A DNA stretch of 64,000 nucleotides from NCBI GenBank assembly GCA_022376925.1, contig JAIOJX010000032.1, positions 205,836,939 through 205,900,938 on the forward strand. The letters run 5' to 3'. Positions 11,701 to 23,335 of this stretch are shown here, in pieces (position 1 is the stretch's first letter; every line of letters begins with the position of its first letter). The DNA comes from Tragulus kanchil (lineage: Eukaryota > Chordata > Mammalia > Artiodactyla > Tragulidae). A model generated the notes under the pieces. It had not been told where the DNA came from, ran no database searches, and saw nothing but the letters and a program-made list of their open reading frames with translations. The translations under genes were made by a program, and so were the position numbers.

Positions 11701-12030
11701 GGGGCTTCCCCTGGTGGTCCAGTGGGTAAGGACACCGCCTTGCAGTGCAAGGGGCGCCGGTTCGATCCCTGGCCTGGGAAGATCCCACGTGCCGCGGAGC
11801 GGCTGGACTGATGTGTCCAATCAGTGAGCCGGCGCTCTGGAGCGCATGCGCCCAGAGCCGGCTCTCTGCGACAACAGACACCACCGCGATGGGAGGCCCG
11901 CAGGAGCCAAAGGACAAAGACGGATGAAAACAGAGAAATGAAAGACCAATAGAAGTGGCCCACCCGCTCCCCTCCCTCCCCAACCCGACCCCTGCCCAAA
12001 ATAAATAAATAAATCTTTTAAAAAAAAAAA
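11701..12030 (+). mobile_element. tRNA-headed ruminant SINE (unnamed family, long-tail form)
   Basis: One of the best-preserved copies: ggggcttcccctggtggtcc head, gatgggaggcccgcaggagc, gaccaatagaagtggccca, a C-rich tract, aaataaataaataaat and an A-run. The target-site duplication aaattgaccatgt is visible at 11688-11700 and again directly after the A-run, ending at 12041. Confidence 0.9.
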
Positions 12031-12540
12031 ATTGACCATGTGAAGTGAATAATTCAGTGGCAATTAGTGCATTTATAATATTGTGCAACCACCGCCTTTG
12101 TCTAGTTTCAAAACATTGTCATCACCCTCAAAACAAACCTTGTATCTTTGTATCCATTAAGCTTGTGCTCTCTGGTCTCCTCCCTCCAGCCCCTGGCAAC
12201 AGCCAATTGAAGCCTGTCTCTATCAATTTACCCATGATGAATATTTCATGTAAATGGAATCACACCACATGTGACCTTAGGTGTCTGGCTTCTTTCACTT
12301 AACCTAGTGTTTTTGAGGTGCCTCCACACTGTAGTGTTTATCAGTGCATATTTCTTTTTATGGCTAAGCACTATTCCACTGTGTGAATATGCCATTTTTT
12401 TATCCATTTGTCCATTGAGCTGTTTTTTTTTTTTTTCTTTTTGGTTTAAATTCGAGTATAATTGCTTTACAATGCTGTGTTAATTTCTGCTGTATAGCAC
12501 TGTGAATCAGTTGTATGTGTACATACATCCCTTGTCCATA
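12031..12540 (-). mobile_element. L1M-type LINE fragments
   Basis: Reverse-oriented old L1 3' text: gcaaccaccgcctttgtcta, ccctggcaacagccaattga, ctggcttctttcacttaacc. A second 3'-end piece follows from the T-run (ttaaattcgagtataattgc, acaatgctgtgttaatttct). Confidence 0.75.
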
Positions 12541-14598
12541 GGCCCAAAGGCGTAGGTTCCAGAATACTTGCTGACTCATTGTGCTACCGGAGCATTAAAA
12601 GATCATAAACAGCCTAAATCCTCCTCAGCAGAGGGCTGGCTACCTAAATGCTGGTACAGTCCTCCCATGGGCGCTCTGCAGACATTACAAAGAATGCCTT
12701 TGAAAGGCCTAGTTCAACTAATAAGAGATGATCTCTGAGAAAAATGGTTAAGGGTAAAAAGTAAGTTTTGGAAGTCTGCATACTGTAATATTTGGTGCAT
12801 AATGTGTTTTTAAAGTAATACATGCATACTTATAAACAAATGCAGAATCTAGCTCTACAATGGAGCTGTCAAATAAATTATAATGTTGGTCGCAAGCACA
12901 AGTCTTATATGTAATTTACATTTTTTCAGTATCCCCATTAGAAGATAAAAGAAACAGGTGAAATTAACTTTGATATATTTTTAGCCAACAAATCCCAGAT
13001 CACATCATCCGAACATTTCATCAATATTTTAAAATTGTTTTCCTAGCTGTCTTGAATTATAATTGTGTCTCTTTAAATTATTGATGGGATTTTTGATATT
13101 TTTTTTGTACTAAGTCTGAAACCAGGCATGTATCTTATCCTTACAACATATCTCAATTCAAATTAGCCACATTTTAAGTGGTCAGTAGTAAGGTATAGCT
13201 AGTAGCTACTGTATGGGGTAGCATATTTCTGGAAGGACTTCAAATTTGCTCCTGGAGAGAGATTTAGGAGAATTGAAAATCACGGGAAGAAGAAGTTACT
13301 TTCACTATATGTTCCTTTTGTTCTGTTTTGACTTTTCCCCCCAAATGTGTGAATTAGTTCTATTTTTTAACTTACAGTTTTCAAGGTAAGGAAGAGCACA
13401 GAAAAGTCAGAAAGAGAAACGGAAAAGCTGTGTTCTTAGAAGTAGAAGGACGTCTCAGACCAGCAGTGTGTCAATCAAGAGAGGAGAGCTTTTAGAAGTA
13501 GAAGGCTTACTGTTTTTTTTTTTTCTTTTTGGTTTAAATTCGAGTATAATTGCTTTACAATGCTGTGTTAATTTCTGCTGTATAGCACTGTGAATCAGTT
13601 GTATGTGTACATACATCCCTTGTCCATAGGCCCAAAGGCGTAGGTTCCAGAATACTTGCTGACTCATTGTGCTACCGGAGCATTAAAAGATCATAAACAG
13701 CCTAAATCCTCCTCAGCAGAGGGCTGGCTACCTAAATGCTGGTACAGTCCTCCCATGGGCGCTCTGCAGACATTACAAAGAATGCCTTTGAAAGGCCTAG
13801 TTCAACTAATAAGAGATGATCTCTGAGAAAAATGGTTAAGGGTAAAAAGTAAGTTTTGGAAGTCTGCATACTGTAATATTTGGTGCATAATGTGTTTTTA
13901 AAGTAATACATGCATACTTATAAACAAATGCAGAATCTAGCTCTACAATGGAGCTGTCAAATAAATTATAATGTTGGTCGAAGCACAAGTCTTATATGTA
14001 ATTTACATTTTTCAGTATCCCCATTAGAAGATAAAAGAAACAGGTGAAATTAACTTTGATATAGTTTTAGCCAACAAATCCCAGATCACATCATCCGAAC
14101 ATTTCATCAATATTTTAAAATTGTTTTCCTAGCTGTCTTGAATTATAATTGTGTCTCTTTAAATTATTGATGGGATTTTTGATATTTTTTTTGTACTAAG
14201 TCTGAAACCAGGCATGTATCTTATCCTTACAACATATCTCAATTCAAATTAGCCACATTTTAAGTGGTCAGTAGTAAGGTATAGCTAGTAGCTACTGTAT
14301 GGGGTAGCATATTTCTGGAAGGACTTCAAATTTGCTCCTGGAGAGAGATTTAGGAGAATTGAAAATCACGGGAAGAAGAAGTTACTTTCACTATATGTTC
14401 CTTTTGTTCTGTTTTGACTTTTCCCCCCAAATGTGTGAATTAGTTCTATTTTTTAACTTACAGTTTTCAAGGTAAGGAAGAGCACAGAAAAGTCAGAAAG
14501 AGAAACGGAAAAGCTGTGTTCTTAGAAGTAGAAGGACGTCTCAGACCAGCAGGTGCAATGTCAGGGAGGTCAAGAGAGGAGAGCTTTTCAGAAGATGA
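12420..14598 (+). repeat. tandem duplication 2, about 1.09 kb x 2
   Basis: Copy A is 12420-13509 and copy B is 13510 to about 14598. The offset is 1090 bp, falling to 1088 after the T-run shortens by two. The interior is nearly identical. The last ~60 bp of copy A (agaccagcagtgtgtcaatc) is scrambled relative to the matching end of copy B (agaccagcaggtgcaatgtc). Confidence 0.95.
12860..13225 (+). mobile_element. ancient interspersed repeat, family not named
   Basis: It contains gaaacaggtgaaattaactt, caatattttaaaattgtttt, aaattagccacattttaagt and tagctagtagctactgtatg. The same family, with the same order of blocks, occurs near 50.1-51.8 kb. It is duplicated here at about 13948-14310. Confidence 0.5.
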
Positions 14599-15179
14599 GG
14601 AGGAGGAGAGGGTGGAAGAAAAGGCAGTGCCCTGAGGTGACTTCAGATTTGGCAGCTGGGACATCACTCATCACTCACTGGTGACATCTGAGAGCTATGT
14701 CAGGAGAGAGAAGGGGTGGACCAGGACCAAAGCAGGTCGTTAGAAGGTGGAGGCAATAGGCCAGGCCCTCTATGGAGAGAAGACTCGCAACATGGGAGCC
14801 AAACAACGGGGACTATCTCAGAGGTGGTCCAGGCAGTAAAGGCAGCTGGGGACGGCTCCTGGAAGTCATGAGGAGAGAGGGTATGACAGGAGGCAGATGG
14901 AGAACAGGTGATTCAGGCAGTAAACATGGCTTGGAACCAGCACCGCGCTGGGGAATGGAGAGGATTCAGCTGGGCTGGAACATGGGGATCCAGAGGAGAG
15001 CAACAATAACAGCTTGGCCAACAGTTCATGTCTTCACCTCCTTGGAGACACAGACCCCTCAAGGATGTGATGAGATGCACACGTAATTTTATATACAACT
15101 TCAGGCCTACCCAGAGCCCCTGAGGGCCACCCCAGACTGAAAAACCTGCTGCAACCATCCACTGTGGCCCCTCAAACGT
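14599..15179. other. intergenic sequence, nothing recognised
   Basis: This looks like unique sequence with purine-rich patches (gaggaggagagggtggaag). No gene, repeat or regulatory element is recognisable. Confidence 0.5.
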
Positions 15180-15545
15180 CCCAAACCCCTCACGACCTCT
15201 CACAATCTGGCTCCTCTCCAGCTCTGGCCTTATCCTCCACCCACGACACCCCCAAGTCTCAAAGCCCTGCGCTGTGGCTCTTTGCTCCAGGTGTTTTTTG
15301 ATCTAGGTTACCCCTCCCCCTCAGGAACTCTTCCTCCTCCTCCTCACCAGTCAGAAGCCACCTCTCTGCTCTAGGCACGTTTAATCGTGGCTTCCATTTA
15401 GCAGTCTTCCAGGGCCAACGTTGCGTGTCGTAATTGCCTGTTCGTGTATCTCATATGTTCCCATCTCCTCACCCACGCCGGTTTTGTGCAGCCAGAGGGC
15501 CAGGAGGACCTAATCTGATCTGTGATTGGTACGTAATAAATGAAT
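15180..15545 (+). mobile_element. L2-type ancient LINE 3' fragment
   Basis: The order ctctcacaatctggctcctc, ctctttgctccaggtg, agtcagaagccacctctctg, then ggtacgtaataaatgaatga follows L2. It is moderately diverged. Confidence 0.7.
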
Positions 15546-15765
15546 GAGCCAAGTATCACTGAACTAAGGAAGAGCCCCCAGGGGGTCCAGTTTTCCGGCA
15601 GCTCCTGAGGATCCAGAGAAGGGTGTTTTCAGGACTGTGGCTGGTGATGGGTCCCATTCTTAAAAATAAAAGTTGAATCTGATTCTGTAATTCCTGGAGA
15701 GAAGTCCATGGAACTGGGGGACGGCGAGGCACAGGGTAGGGAAGGCGCCAACATATAGAGTTGCC

Positions 15766-16640
15766 AGATTCCTTTTTTAATTGAGGTGAAATGCACAAAA
15801 CATGCAACTGACCATTTTAAAGTGTCCAATCTAGTGGCATGTAGTGTATTCAACATTGTTGTGCTATCATCACCTCTGTCTAGGTTCAAAACATTTCCAA
15901 GAGTCTAGAAAAACACCCAATACTCACCAAGGAATCACCCCTGTTTCCCGTCCTCCTCTCCCCTGGCAACCACCTGCCTGCTTTCTATCTCTATGGATTT
16001 ACCTATTCTGGATATTTGGTATAAAAGGAATCAGATAATATATAATCTTTTGTGAATGACTTCTGTCGCTTAATATGATGTTTTGGGGGTACATCCTAGT
16101 TGTAGCATGTATCAGTACTTAATTTCTTTTTTTACAAAAATTATTTATTCCTGGTAAAATGTATAATGCAATACTGGCCATTTTAACTGTTTTTAAATGT
16201 ATAATTTGATGGCATTAATTATACTCACAATGTTGAACAATCATCACCACCATCTCCAAAATTTCTTCACCACCCCCAAACAGAAACTCTATAACCATTG
16301 AGCAATAACTTTCCATTATCCCCACCTACCCCACCTCCTGGTAACTTCTAATCTACTTGCTATCTCTATGAATTTGCCTGTTTTAGATGCCATGGAGTCA
16401 TAGGATATTTGTCCCTTTCTGACTGCCTTATTTCACTTAGCATGTTTTCAAGGTTCAACCATATTATTCCATATGTCCACACATCATTCCTTTCTACTGA
16501 CGAATATGGTATGGATATACCACATTTTGTTTACCCATTCATTTGTTGATAGGCATTGGGTTGCTTCCGTCTTTCACCTATTGTGAATGATATTGCCATG
16601 AACATTCTATTTTCAGTTTAGGAGGTATATACCTAGAAGT
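15766..16640 (-). mobile_element. two old L1M 3' fragments
   Basis: Two reverse-oriented copies follow each other: aattgaggtgaaatgcacaa with attgttgtgctatcatcacc and ctctatggatttacctattc, then from about 16130 tggtaaaatgtataatgcaa with gttgaacaatcatcaccacc, tgtttacccattcatttgtt and cctattgtgaatgatattgc. Confidence 0.8.
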
Positions 16641-16675
16641 GAATTTTCTGCATCAAGTGGCACAATGAACTAAAT

Positions 16676-17288
16676 TAGAAGTCACTCAGTCGTGTCTGGC
16701 TCTTTGTGACTAATGGACGAGCCATGGAATTCTCCAGGCAAGAATACTGGAGTAGGTAGCCTATCCCATCTCCAGGGAAATTTTCCAACCTAGGGACTGA
16801 ACCCAGGTTTCCCACACTGCAGGCAGATTCTTTACCATCTGAGCTACCAGGGAGGCCCAAGAACACTGGAGTGGGTAGCCTGTCCCTTCTCCCGGGGATT
16901 ATCCCAACACAGGGATCAAACTAGGGTCTCCTGCATTGTAGGTGGATTCCTTTTTGGGGGTAGGGTGGGTGGGGAGGAGCGGCGGGCGGGTCACTTCTAT
17001 TGGTCTTTTTCATTTATCTATTTTCATCCATCTTTTTTTTGTTCTTTGGTCCGCTTGGGCCTCCCATCGCGGTGGCCTCTGTTGTCACAGAGCACTGGCT
17101 CTGGGCACATGTGCTCCAGAGCTCCGGCTCGGTAATTGGACACATCGGTCCAGCTGCTCTGCGGCACGTGGGATCTTCCCAGGCCACTGATCGAACCAGC
17201 GCCCCTTGCACTGCAAGGCAGTGTCCTTACCCACTGGATCACCAGGGAAGCCCTGTAGGTGGATTCTTTACCAGCTGAGCTAACTGGG
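16676..17288 (-). mobile_element. Bov-A2 SINE dimer split by a younger SINE
   Basis: The element starts gaagtcactcagtcgtgtct, continues with gaatactggagtaggtagcc, taccatctgagctaccaggg, a second monomer (acactggagtgggtagcc), and ends ttaccagctgagctaactgg. A 304-bp SINE is inserted at 16950-17253 within the second monomer. Confidence 0.9.
16950..17253 (-). mobile_element. tRNA-headed ruminant SINE nested in Bov-A2
   Basis: Long-tail form of the unnamed family. The 13-bp repeat tgtaggtggattc is perfect on both sides (16937-16949 and 17254-17266) and consists of Bov-A2 sequence. The insertion is therefore younger than that Bov-A2 copy. Confidence 0.93.
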
Positions 17289-17289
17289 T

Positions 17290-17795
17290 GTACCCTGGAC
17301 TGAATTATGTCCCCTTAAATTCGTATGTTGAAACCTTAACCCCTACTGTGATGGTATTTGAAGATGGGGTCTTTGGGAAGTAGTTAGGTCACGAGAGAAA
17401 ATGCAGCCCCCAAGATGGGATTAGTGCACCCATAAGAAGAAACATGGGGGGACTTGCCTGGTGGTCCAGTGGTTAAGACCCTGTGCTTCTAACACAGGGG
17501 GCCTGGGTTTGGTCCCTGGTCAGGGAGCTAGATTCCACATGCCGCAACTAAGACCGAGTGCAGCCAAATTAAGATAAATAAAGCAATAATTTTTTAAAAA
17601 GAAGAAGAAACATAGGTAAGCTCTCTCTCTTATCTTTGCTAAACAAAAAATATAGCGAGGCAAGCCAGTTAAGAGGTTTCTCACCAGAATTCAATCTAGA
17701 CTTCTCAATCTCCAGCACCGTGAGAAATAAATGTCTGTTGTTTAAGCCACTCAGTCTATAACCATTTACTATAGCAGCCCAAACTAAGACTTATG
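17290..17795 (+). mobile_element. MLT1-type LTR (ERVL-MaLR endogenous retrovirus relic)
   Basis: The LTR starts near taccctggactgaattatgt, then atgttgaaaccttaacccct, ggggtctttgggaagtagtt, gatgggattagtgcaccc, and ends with caccgtgagaaataaatgtc, tgttgtttaagccactcagt and agcagcccaaactaagac. This order fits a MaLR solo LTR. No internal retroviral coding sequence is seen. A CHR-type SINE interrupts it. Confidence 0.8.
17446..17600 (+). mobile_element. CHR-type SINE inside the MLT1 LTR
   Basis: Contains ggacttgcctggtggtccag, ggttaagaccctgtgcttct, ggtccctggtcagggagcta and ccgcaactaagaccgagtgc, then an A-rich tail. The 12-bp direct repeat aagaagaaacat flanks it at 17434-17445 and 17602-17613. Confidence 0.9.
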
Positions 17796-18350
17796 GTGCT
17801 TCTTTGTTAACCTTTGAAGAAACACCAAACTGTTTTCCACATGGAGGCTGCACTATTTTATATTCCCATCAGCAATGTACAAGGGTCCTGTTTCTTCACA
17901 TCCTTAATAACACATTATTTTCTGCTTTCTTTTTATTATTTACTGATGTCCTAGTGGATGTGAAGTGATACCTCATTGTGCTCTTGACGTGCACTGCCTT
18001 AATGACCAATGACGTTGAACATATTTTCACATGCTTATTGGCCATTTGTATTTCTTCTCCAGGAAGATGTCTATTCAAATGCCCCTATTTAAAATTCAGT
18101 TGTTTGTCTTTTTGTTCTCTAGTTGCAAGAGCTCTTTATGTTTTCCAGATACTGAATGCTTTTGGATATATGATTTTAAAATATTTCCCCATTCACTTTT
18201 TTTATCAATAATGGCCTTTGGTGAAGAAGTTTATTTTATGAAAAACAATGCATTTTTTCTTATATTGCCCATGCTTTCGATATCAAATTTAAGAATCTAA
18301 TGACAAATCTGAAGTCTTAAAGATTTACCCTTATCTTTTCTTCCAATAGC

Positions 18351-18621
18351 TTTTTTTTTTAATTTTGGCCTCTTTTTATTGATTTTTTATTTATTTTTCA
18401 TCCATCTTTACTCTTCAGCCTGTGTGACCCTCCCATTGCAGTGGCCTCTCTCACTGCAGAGCACCAGCTCTGAACGCATGTGCTCCAGAGAGCTGTCTCA
18501 TAATTGGACTCACCAGTCCAGCCACTCCACAGCATGTGGGATCTTCCTGGGCCAGGGATCGAATTGGTGCCCCTTGCACTGCAAGGTGGACTCTTTACTC
18601 ACTGGACCACCAGGTAAGCCC
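18351..18621 (-). mobile_element. tRNA-headed ruminant SINE (unnamed family, short tail variant)
   Basis: Same head and central body as the other copies, but on plus it begins with aattttggcctctttttatt, so the 3' terminus differs from the long-tail form. Similar variants lie at 49796-50056 and 63797-64000. Confidence 0.8.
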
Positions 18622-18629
18622 CTCAATAG

Positions 18630-18988
18630 GTTTTTTTTTTTAATTTTATCTATTTATTTATTTTTGACTCTTCTGGATTTTCACTGCTGCTGCAGGCTCT
18701 CCTGTAATTGCAGGGACTGCGGGCTACTCTCTAATTGAGGTGAGTAGGCTTCTTATTGCGGTGACTCCTTTTGTTGTGGAACTTGGGCTCTAGGGCACAC
18801 AGGCTTCAGCAGTTGTGGCACATGGGCTCAATAGTTGCAGCTCCGAGGCTCTAGAGCACAGGTTCAGTAGCTGTGGCTCACGGGCTTAGTTGCTCCAAAG
18901 CATGTAGGATCATCCCAGATCAGGTATCGAACTCATGTCTCCTGCATTGGTGGGCGAACTCTTTACCACCAAGCTACCCGGGAAGCCC
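18630..18988 (-). mobile_element. Bov-tA-type SINE
   Basis: Read on minus it has the tRNA head, then a series of short blocks about caca/tgtggc, cagtagttg and agagcac typical of Bov-tA. On plus: tcctgtaattgcagggactg, cttcagcagttgtggcacat, ggcttagttgctccaaagca and tttaccaccaagctacccgg. Confidence 0.8.
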
Positions 18989-19807
18989 TTCTAATAGTTT
19001 CATAATTTTAGTCCATATACTTAAATTGTTGGTCCATTTTGAGTTCATCTTTATGTACAGAGTCAGGTAGTATTTCTAGAAGAGACTATTCTTCCCCCAC
19101 TGAATGGTCTTGGCACCTTTGTTGAAATCAGTTGGTCACAGATATTAGGGGTTTATTTCTGGAATCTCAGTTCTATCCTATTGGTCTGTCCATCCTTATC
19201 CCACAGTGTTTTATTTATACGGTAACTGTGTGATAAGTTTGAAATTTGGAAATGTGAGCCCTTCGAAATTTATTTTTCTTTTTCTGTGTTGTTTTGGCTA
19301 CTTGGGGTCCCTTGGAATGTCATTTGAACGTGAGAATCTGCTCTTCAACTTCTGAAAAGAGAAACAAAGTCCATTGGAATTTTGGTAGGGATGGCATTGA
19401 ATCTGTAGATCATTAAGTCTTCTCTAGTTTCTTTCAGCAGGGTTTTATAGCTTCAACTATGCAAGTATTTCTCTCCCTGGTTGCACAGTATTTTATTCTT
19501 TTGGATGTTACTTTAAATGGAACTGTTTTCTTAATTTCCTTTTCAGCTTGTTGAATCTGAAATCTTAATTTCATTGTTGGTATATAGAAACAAATCTGGG
19601 TTTGTGGTTGATATTATACTTTGAAACTTTGTAAAATTTGTTTATTAGCTCTACTGGGTTTTTTTCTATGGATTCTTTGGCATTTTTTGTATATGAAATC
19701 ATGTAATCAGAAAAGCAAAAAGCAAAAAATATAACTTACTCCTTCCTTTACAATTAGAATGACTTTTTTTCTTGTCTAATTTCTCTGGCTAGGACTTCCA
19801 ATACATT

Positions 19808-20080
19808 GGGTTTTTGTTTTTTTGTTTTTTGGCCACTTCTATTGGTCTTTCATTTATTTCCATCTTTGTTCTTTGGCCTGTGTGGGCCTCCCATTGCAGT
19901 GGCCTCTCGTTGCAGAGCACCAGTTCTGGGTGCATGTGCGCCAGAGTGCTGGCTCAGTAGTTGGACACATCAGTCCAGCCACTCCAGGGCACCTGGGATC
20001 TTCTCAGGCCAGGGATTGAACCGGCGCCTCTTGCACTGCAAGGCGGTGTCTTTACCCACTGGACCACCAGGGAAGCCCCC
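19808..20080 (-). mobile_element. tRNA-headed ruminant SINE (unnamed family, short-tail form)
   Basis: On plus it runs ggccacttctattggtcttt, ttgttctttggcctgtgtgg, cacatcagtccagccactcc, cactgcaaggcggtgtcttt and accaccagggaagcccc. The G/C-rich tail is missing and the T-run abuts ggccacttc. Confidence 0.85.
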
Positions 20081-20106
20081 CACATTATTGAATAGCTGCA
20101 GTAGCA

Positions 20107-20235
20107 CTGCCAGGCTTAAATAAAAATACAGGGCCCGCATACAATATTGGGGACATACCTATACTAAACAATTATTCACTGTCTCTGTGAACTTCAAATT
20201 TAACTGGATGTCCTATATTTTATCTGGGAGAGTTC
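20107..20235. mobile_element. MITE-like inverted-repeat element, copy 1
   Basis: Its outer parts (ctgccaggcttaaataaaaa and atcctatattttatctggg-like text) are imperfect reverse complements, with ggggacatacctatactaaa and a central caattattcactg. The same architecture is seen at 23893-24065. The family name is not certain. Confidence 0.55.
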
Positions 20236-20369
20236 AGCCCATAAGTGCCTGCACTGCCTACCATCCCTGCACCTTCCCATGACTTCAAAGGCTCTTGCTG
20301 CGCTTGCCTTGCCCTTCTGGAAGCCTAGATGCCAACGAACTGCAAAAGTCTTAAGTGTATATTTGTTAG

Positions 20370-21620
20370 GTTTTGACAATGTCACACACCTGAGTAATCC
20401 AAACCCCTATCAGGATATAGAAGATTACTGTCACTCCAGAAAGTTCCCTATTCCCTTCCTGCTAATCCTTGCCTATCCCACCCCCACCCATGCAGAGGCA
20501 ATCTCTTTGTTTTTTTTTTTTTTTTCCCCTGTAATATAGATTGGATTTGCCTATTTTAGAACCTCACAGAAATAGAATCATACAATATAAACTGGCGTAC
20601 GTTAGGCTCCTCTCAGTACAGTGTTTCTGATATTTACCCATGTTGTGTGTGTCAGTAGTCTTGTTTCTTTTCATTGCTGAATACCACCCTTTGTATAAAC
20701 AACAGTTTATTTACCCATTTTCCTAACAGGCATTTGGGTTGTCTTTCAGATTGGTGGTGGTGTGCTTCTATGAACATTCTTGCACAAATTTTTTTGTGGA
20801 CATACATTTTCATTTCTTTTGGGTAAATACCTTGAAGTGAAAATGTTGGGTTGTAGGGTAGGTGTATATTTAGTTGTTTTAAGAAACTGTCAGACCTTTC
20901 CCATCCACTCTTTATGAGATTTCCTGGATATTAGGTTTTTTGTAAAGTGTTTTATGAATATTTTTCTCCTAATATGTAATTAGTCTGTTGGTTTCCCTAG
21001 AGGTATTTTTTCAACCCAAGCATCAGTACTTTTTACTAACTTCTAATTGAAATATACATGCAGAAAAGTACACAAACTTCCGTGTGCAATTTGACTGATT
21101 TTCACAAGCTGAACACACTCAGAATTCAATGTAAGAAATAGTATTTCCAACACCCTAGAAACTCCTCCCTTGCCTGCCCACAAAAGTAACCATTATCCTG
21201 ATTTCTAAAAGCGTAGATTAATTTTGCTTGTACTTTATGTAAGTGTAATCATTCTCTTTTGTATCTGGCTTCCTCACTTCAACACTGTTTTGAGGTTGAT
21301 CGATATGGTTGGGCATAGTGAGGATCATCATTCTCATTATTGCGTGGTGTTCCATTGTACATTTCCACCACCATTTATCCATTTTGGTGGGCATTCCAGT
21401 GATGTCAAGGTGTTTGGTGTTTTGAAAGTGCTGTTTTAAACATATGCATGATGTTTTTCCTGAACTTATGTTTACCTTCTCTTAGATATATATTAATGCT
21501 TAGGAGTAGTCTTCTCAGCTCATAGGGGATATACATGTTCATCTATTAAATATCTTTAATAGATAGTGCCATACAGTTTTCTTAAATGGGTAGATCTCTT
21601 CACACTCCCATCAAAGGCAT
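20370..21620 (-). mobile_element. old L1M 3' fragments
   Basis: Two successive pieces in reverse orientation: tcactccagaaagttcccta, catttgggttgtctttcaga, cttttgggtaaataccttga; then from about 21040 aattgaaatatacatgcaga, aacatatgcatgatgttttt and cttcacactcccatcaaagg. Diverged and non-coding. Confidence 0.75.
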
Positions 21621-21757
21621 TGGGGGTTTGTACCATTCCCCCCGGTGATTTGAGAACCGGGGCTTACTGAGATGATGCAAAACTTCTGTCCGGGCTCAGA
21701 CAGACAGCCTACGGGAATCAGGAATGACAAGGCTCATTAGAGACCAGGAAGGGAGAA

Positions 21758-22240
21758 GACGTGGTATGTATATTCAATAGACTATTACTCAACTGTAAAA
21801 AAAAAATGAAACAATGCCATCTGCAACAACACGGATAACTAGAGATTATCATACTAAGTGAAGTAAACCACAGAGAAAGACAAATAACATATGAGACTAC
21901 TTCTTTGTGGAATCTTGAAAAAAAATGATACAAATAAGCTTATTTACAATACAGAAACAGACTCACAGACACAGAATACAAATGTATGGCTACCAAAGGG
22001 GAAACAGGGGAAGGGATCAATTAGGAGTTTGGGATTAACATATACACACTATGTATGAAACAGATAAACAACAAGGAACTACTGTATATCACAGGAAACT
22101 ACACTTAATATCTTATAATAATCAATAAGGGAAAATAATCTGAAAAGGAATATATATATGTATGCATGCTGAATCACTTTACTGTGTACCTGAAGGCAAC
22201 ACAACACTGTAAATTGACTATACTTCAATTTTAAAAGGAG
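21758..22240 (+). mobile_element. LINE-1 3' end (ORF2 end and 3' UTR)
   Basis: Plus-oriented: actattactcaactgtaaaa, caatgccatctgcaacaaca, tatcatactaagtgaagtaa, then 3' UTR text such as acaaggaactactgtatatc and gtaaattgactatacttcaa. Frames are broken. Confidence 0.88.
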
Positions 22241-22461
22241 GCAGACGCTGGGAAGGGTACGGGGGGGATCAGCTGAACTCTGAGATCTGAGCAGGGAGAA
22301 CAGAGTTGGAGAAGCACTGCAGGTAGAGAAAGTTTCCCTCAGAAAGGCCAGAGCATGTGAAAGGCTTGTATGTCAGGGAGAGAGATCAGAAACCGTGGAA
22401 GAGGCAGACCAGGGTTTAGACAATGCTGAGCTCTTGAGGCCATGCTAAAGACTTTGTTTTT

Positions 22462-22785
22462 ATGTATTTATCTTTTAATTTTATTTATTAAGATTTATTT
22501 AGGCTGACCTGGGTCTTCATTGCTGTGCAAGGGCTTCCTCTAGCTGCAGCAAGCAGGGGCTACTCTCCAGTTGGGGTACGCTGGCTTCTTCTTGCCGTGG
22601 CTTCTCTTGTGGCAGAGCAGGGGCTCTCGAGGGGGGGCTTCAGTAGTTGTGGCACATGGGCTCTGCTGTTGTGCTGCACGGGCTTAGTTGCCCCTCAGCG
22701 TATTGCATCTTCCCTGACCCTGGGATCAGACTGTGTCCCTGGCACTGGCAGGCGGATTCTTAACCGCTGGACCACCAGGGAATTT
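22462..22785 (-). mobile_element. Bov-tA-type SINE
   Basis: On plus: gctgcagcaagcaggggcta, ctctccagttggggtacgct, ttcagtagttgtggcacatg, aaccgctggaccaccaggga. Similar A/T-rich flanks (gactttgttttta and gattttgttttta) suggest a diverged target-site duplication. Confidence 0.82.
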
Positions 22786-22794
22786 CAAGGATTT

Positions 22795-23335
22795 TGTTTT
22801 TAATCTTTTCTTTTGAAATCATTTTCAACCTATAGAAAAGTTGCAAAAATAGTATAGAGAATTACCATCTATCCTCCACCTAATGTCCCCTAAAACGAAC
22901 AACTCGCGTGAGGATGCACATTTCTCATACCCAGGAAAACAGCATTGGTACCGTATGACTAACTAAACTCCAGCACTTATTCAAAGGCCACCCATTTCCC
23001 CCTAGTCTCCTTTTTTCTATTCCAGGATCTAATCCAGAGTGCACATGCCATTCGTCTGTTGTGTCTCCTGCATCTCCTCCAGTCTGTAACATTTCCAGTT
23101 TGGTTCTTCATAACCTTCAGACTTTGGAAGAGGACTCATCGTTTATTACATAGAATGGCTCTCAATGTCAGCTTGTCTGATGTTTTCTCAGAGTGAGACC
23201 AAGGATTTGAATTTCTGGCAAGACTTCCATAGAAGTTGTATGTCTTATTACTGGTATTGTTAACCTCAATCACTTGATTTCATTGGTGTCTGTCATGTTT
23301 CTCCACTGTAAATTTACTGTTTTGATCTTTTTCCT
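22795..23335 (-). mobile_element. probable L1M fragment
   Basis: The text ttcaacctatagaaaagttg, caaaaatagtatagagaatt, ccatctatcctccacctaat, ctgttgtgtctcctgcatct and ataaccttcagactttggaa resembles the reverse complement of old L1 3' ends. The assignment is by pattern only. Confidence 0.5.

Larger units (their letters stand above)
17796..19807 (-). mobile_element. L1M LINE, ORF2 remnants, interrupted by two SINEs
   Basis: Reverse-oriented L1 text: cattatatt-free old forms such as ggaggctgcactattttata, ttcccatcagcaatgtacaa, ttggtccattttgagttcat, gaatggtcttggcacctttg, ttctatcctattggtctgtc and ggtagggatggcattgaatc. Frames are broken throughout. SINEs occupy 18351-18621 and 18630-18988. Confidence 0.8.

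Noticed and set aside
11701..11780. tRNA genes, because SINE heads contain B-box-like ggttcgatccctgg
   Set aside because: The heads lack a complete cloverleaf and are joined to SINE bodies with A-tails; they are retroposons. Other SINE copies show the same.
17290..17795. Intact endogenous retrovirus around the MLT1 LTR
   Set aside because: Only a solo LTR is visible, interrupted by a SINE; no internal coding region flanks it.
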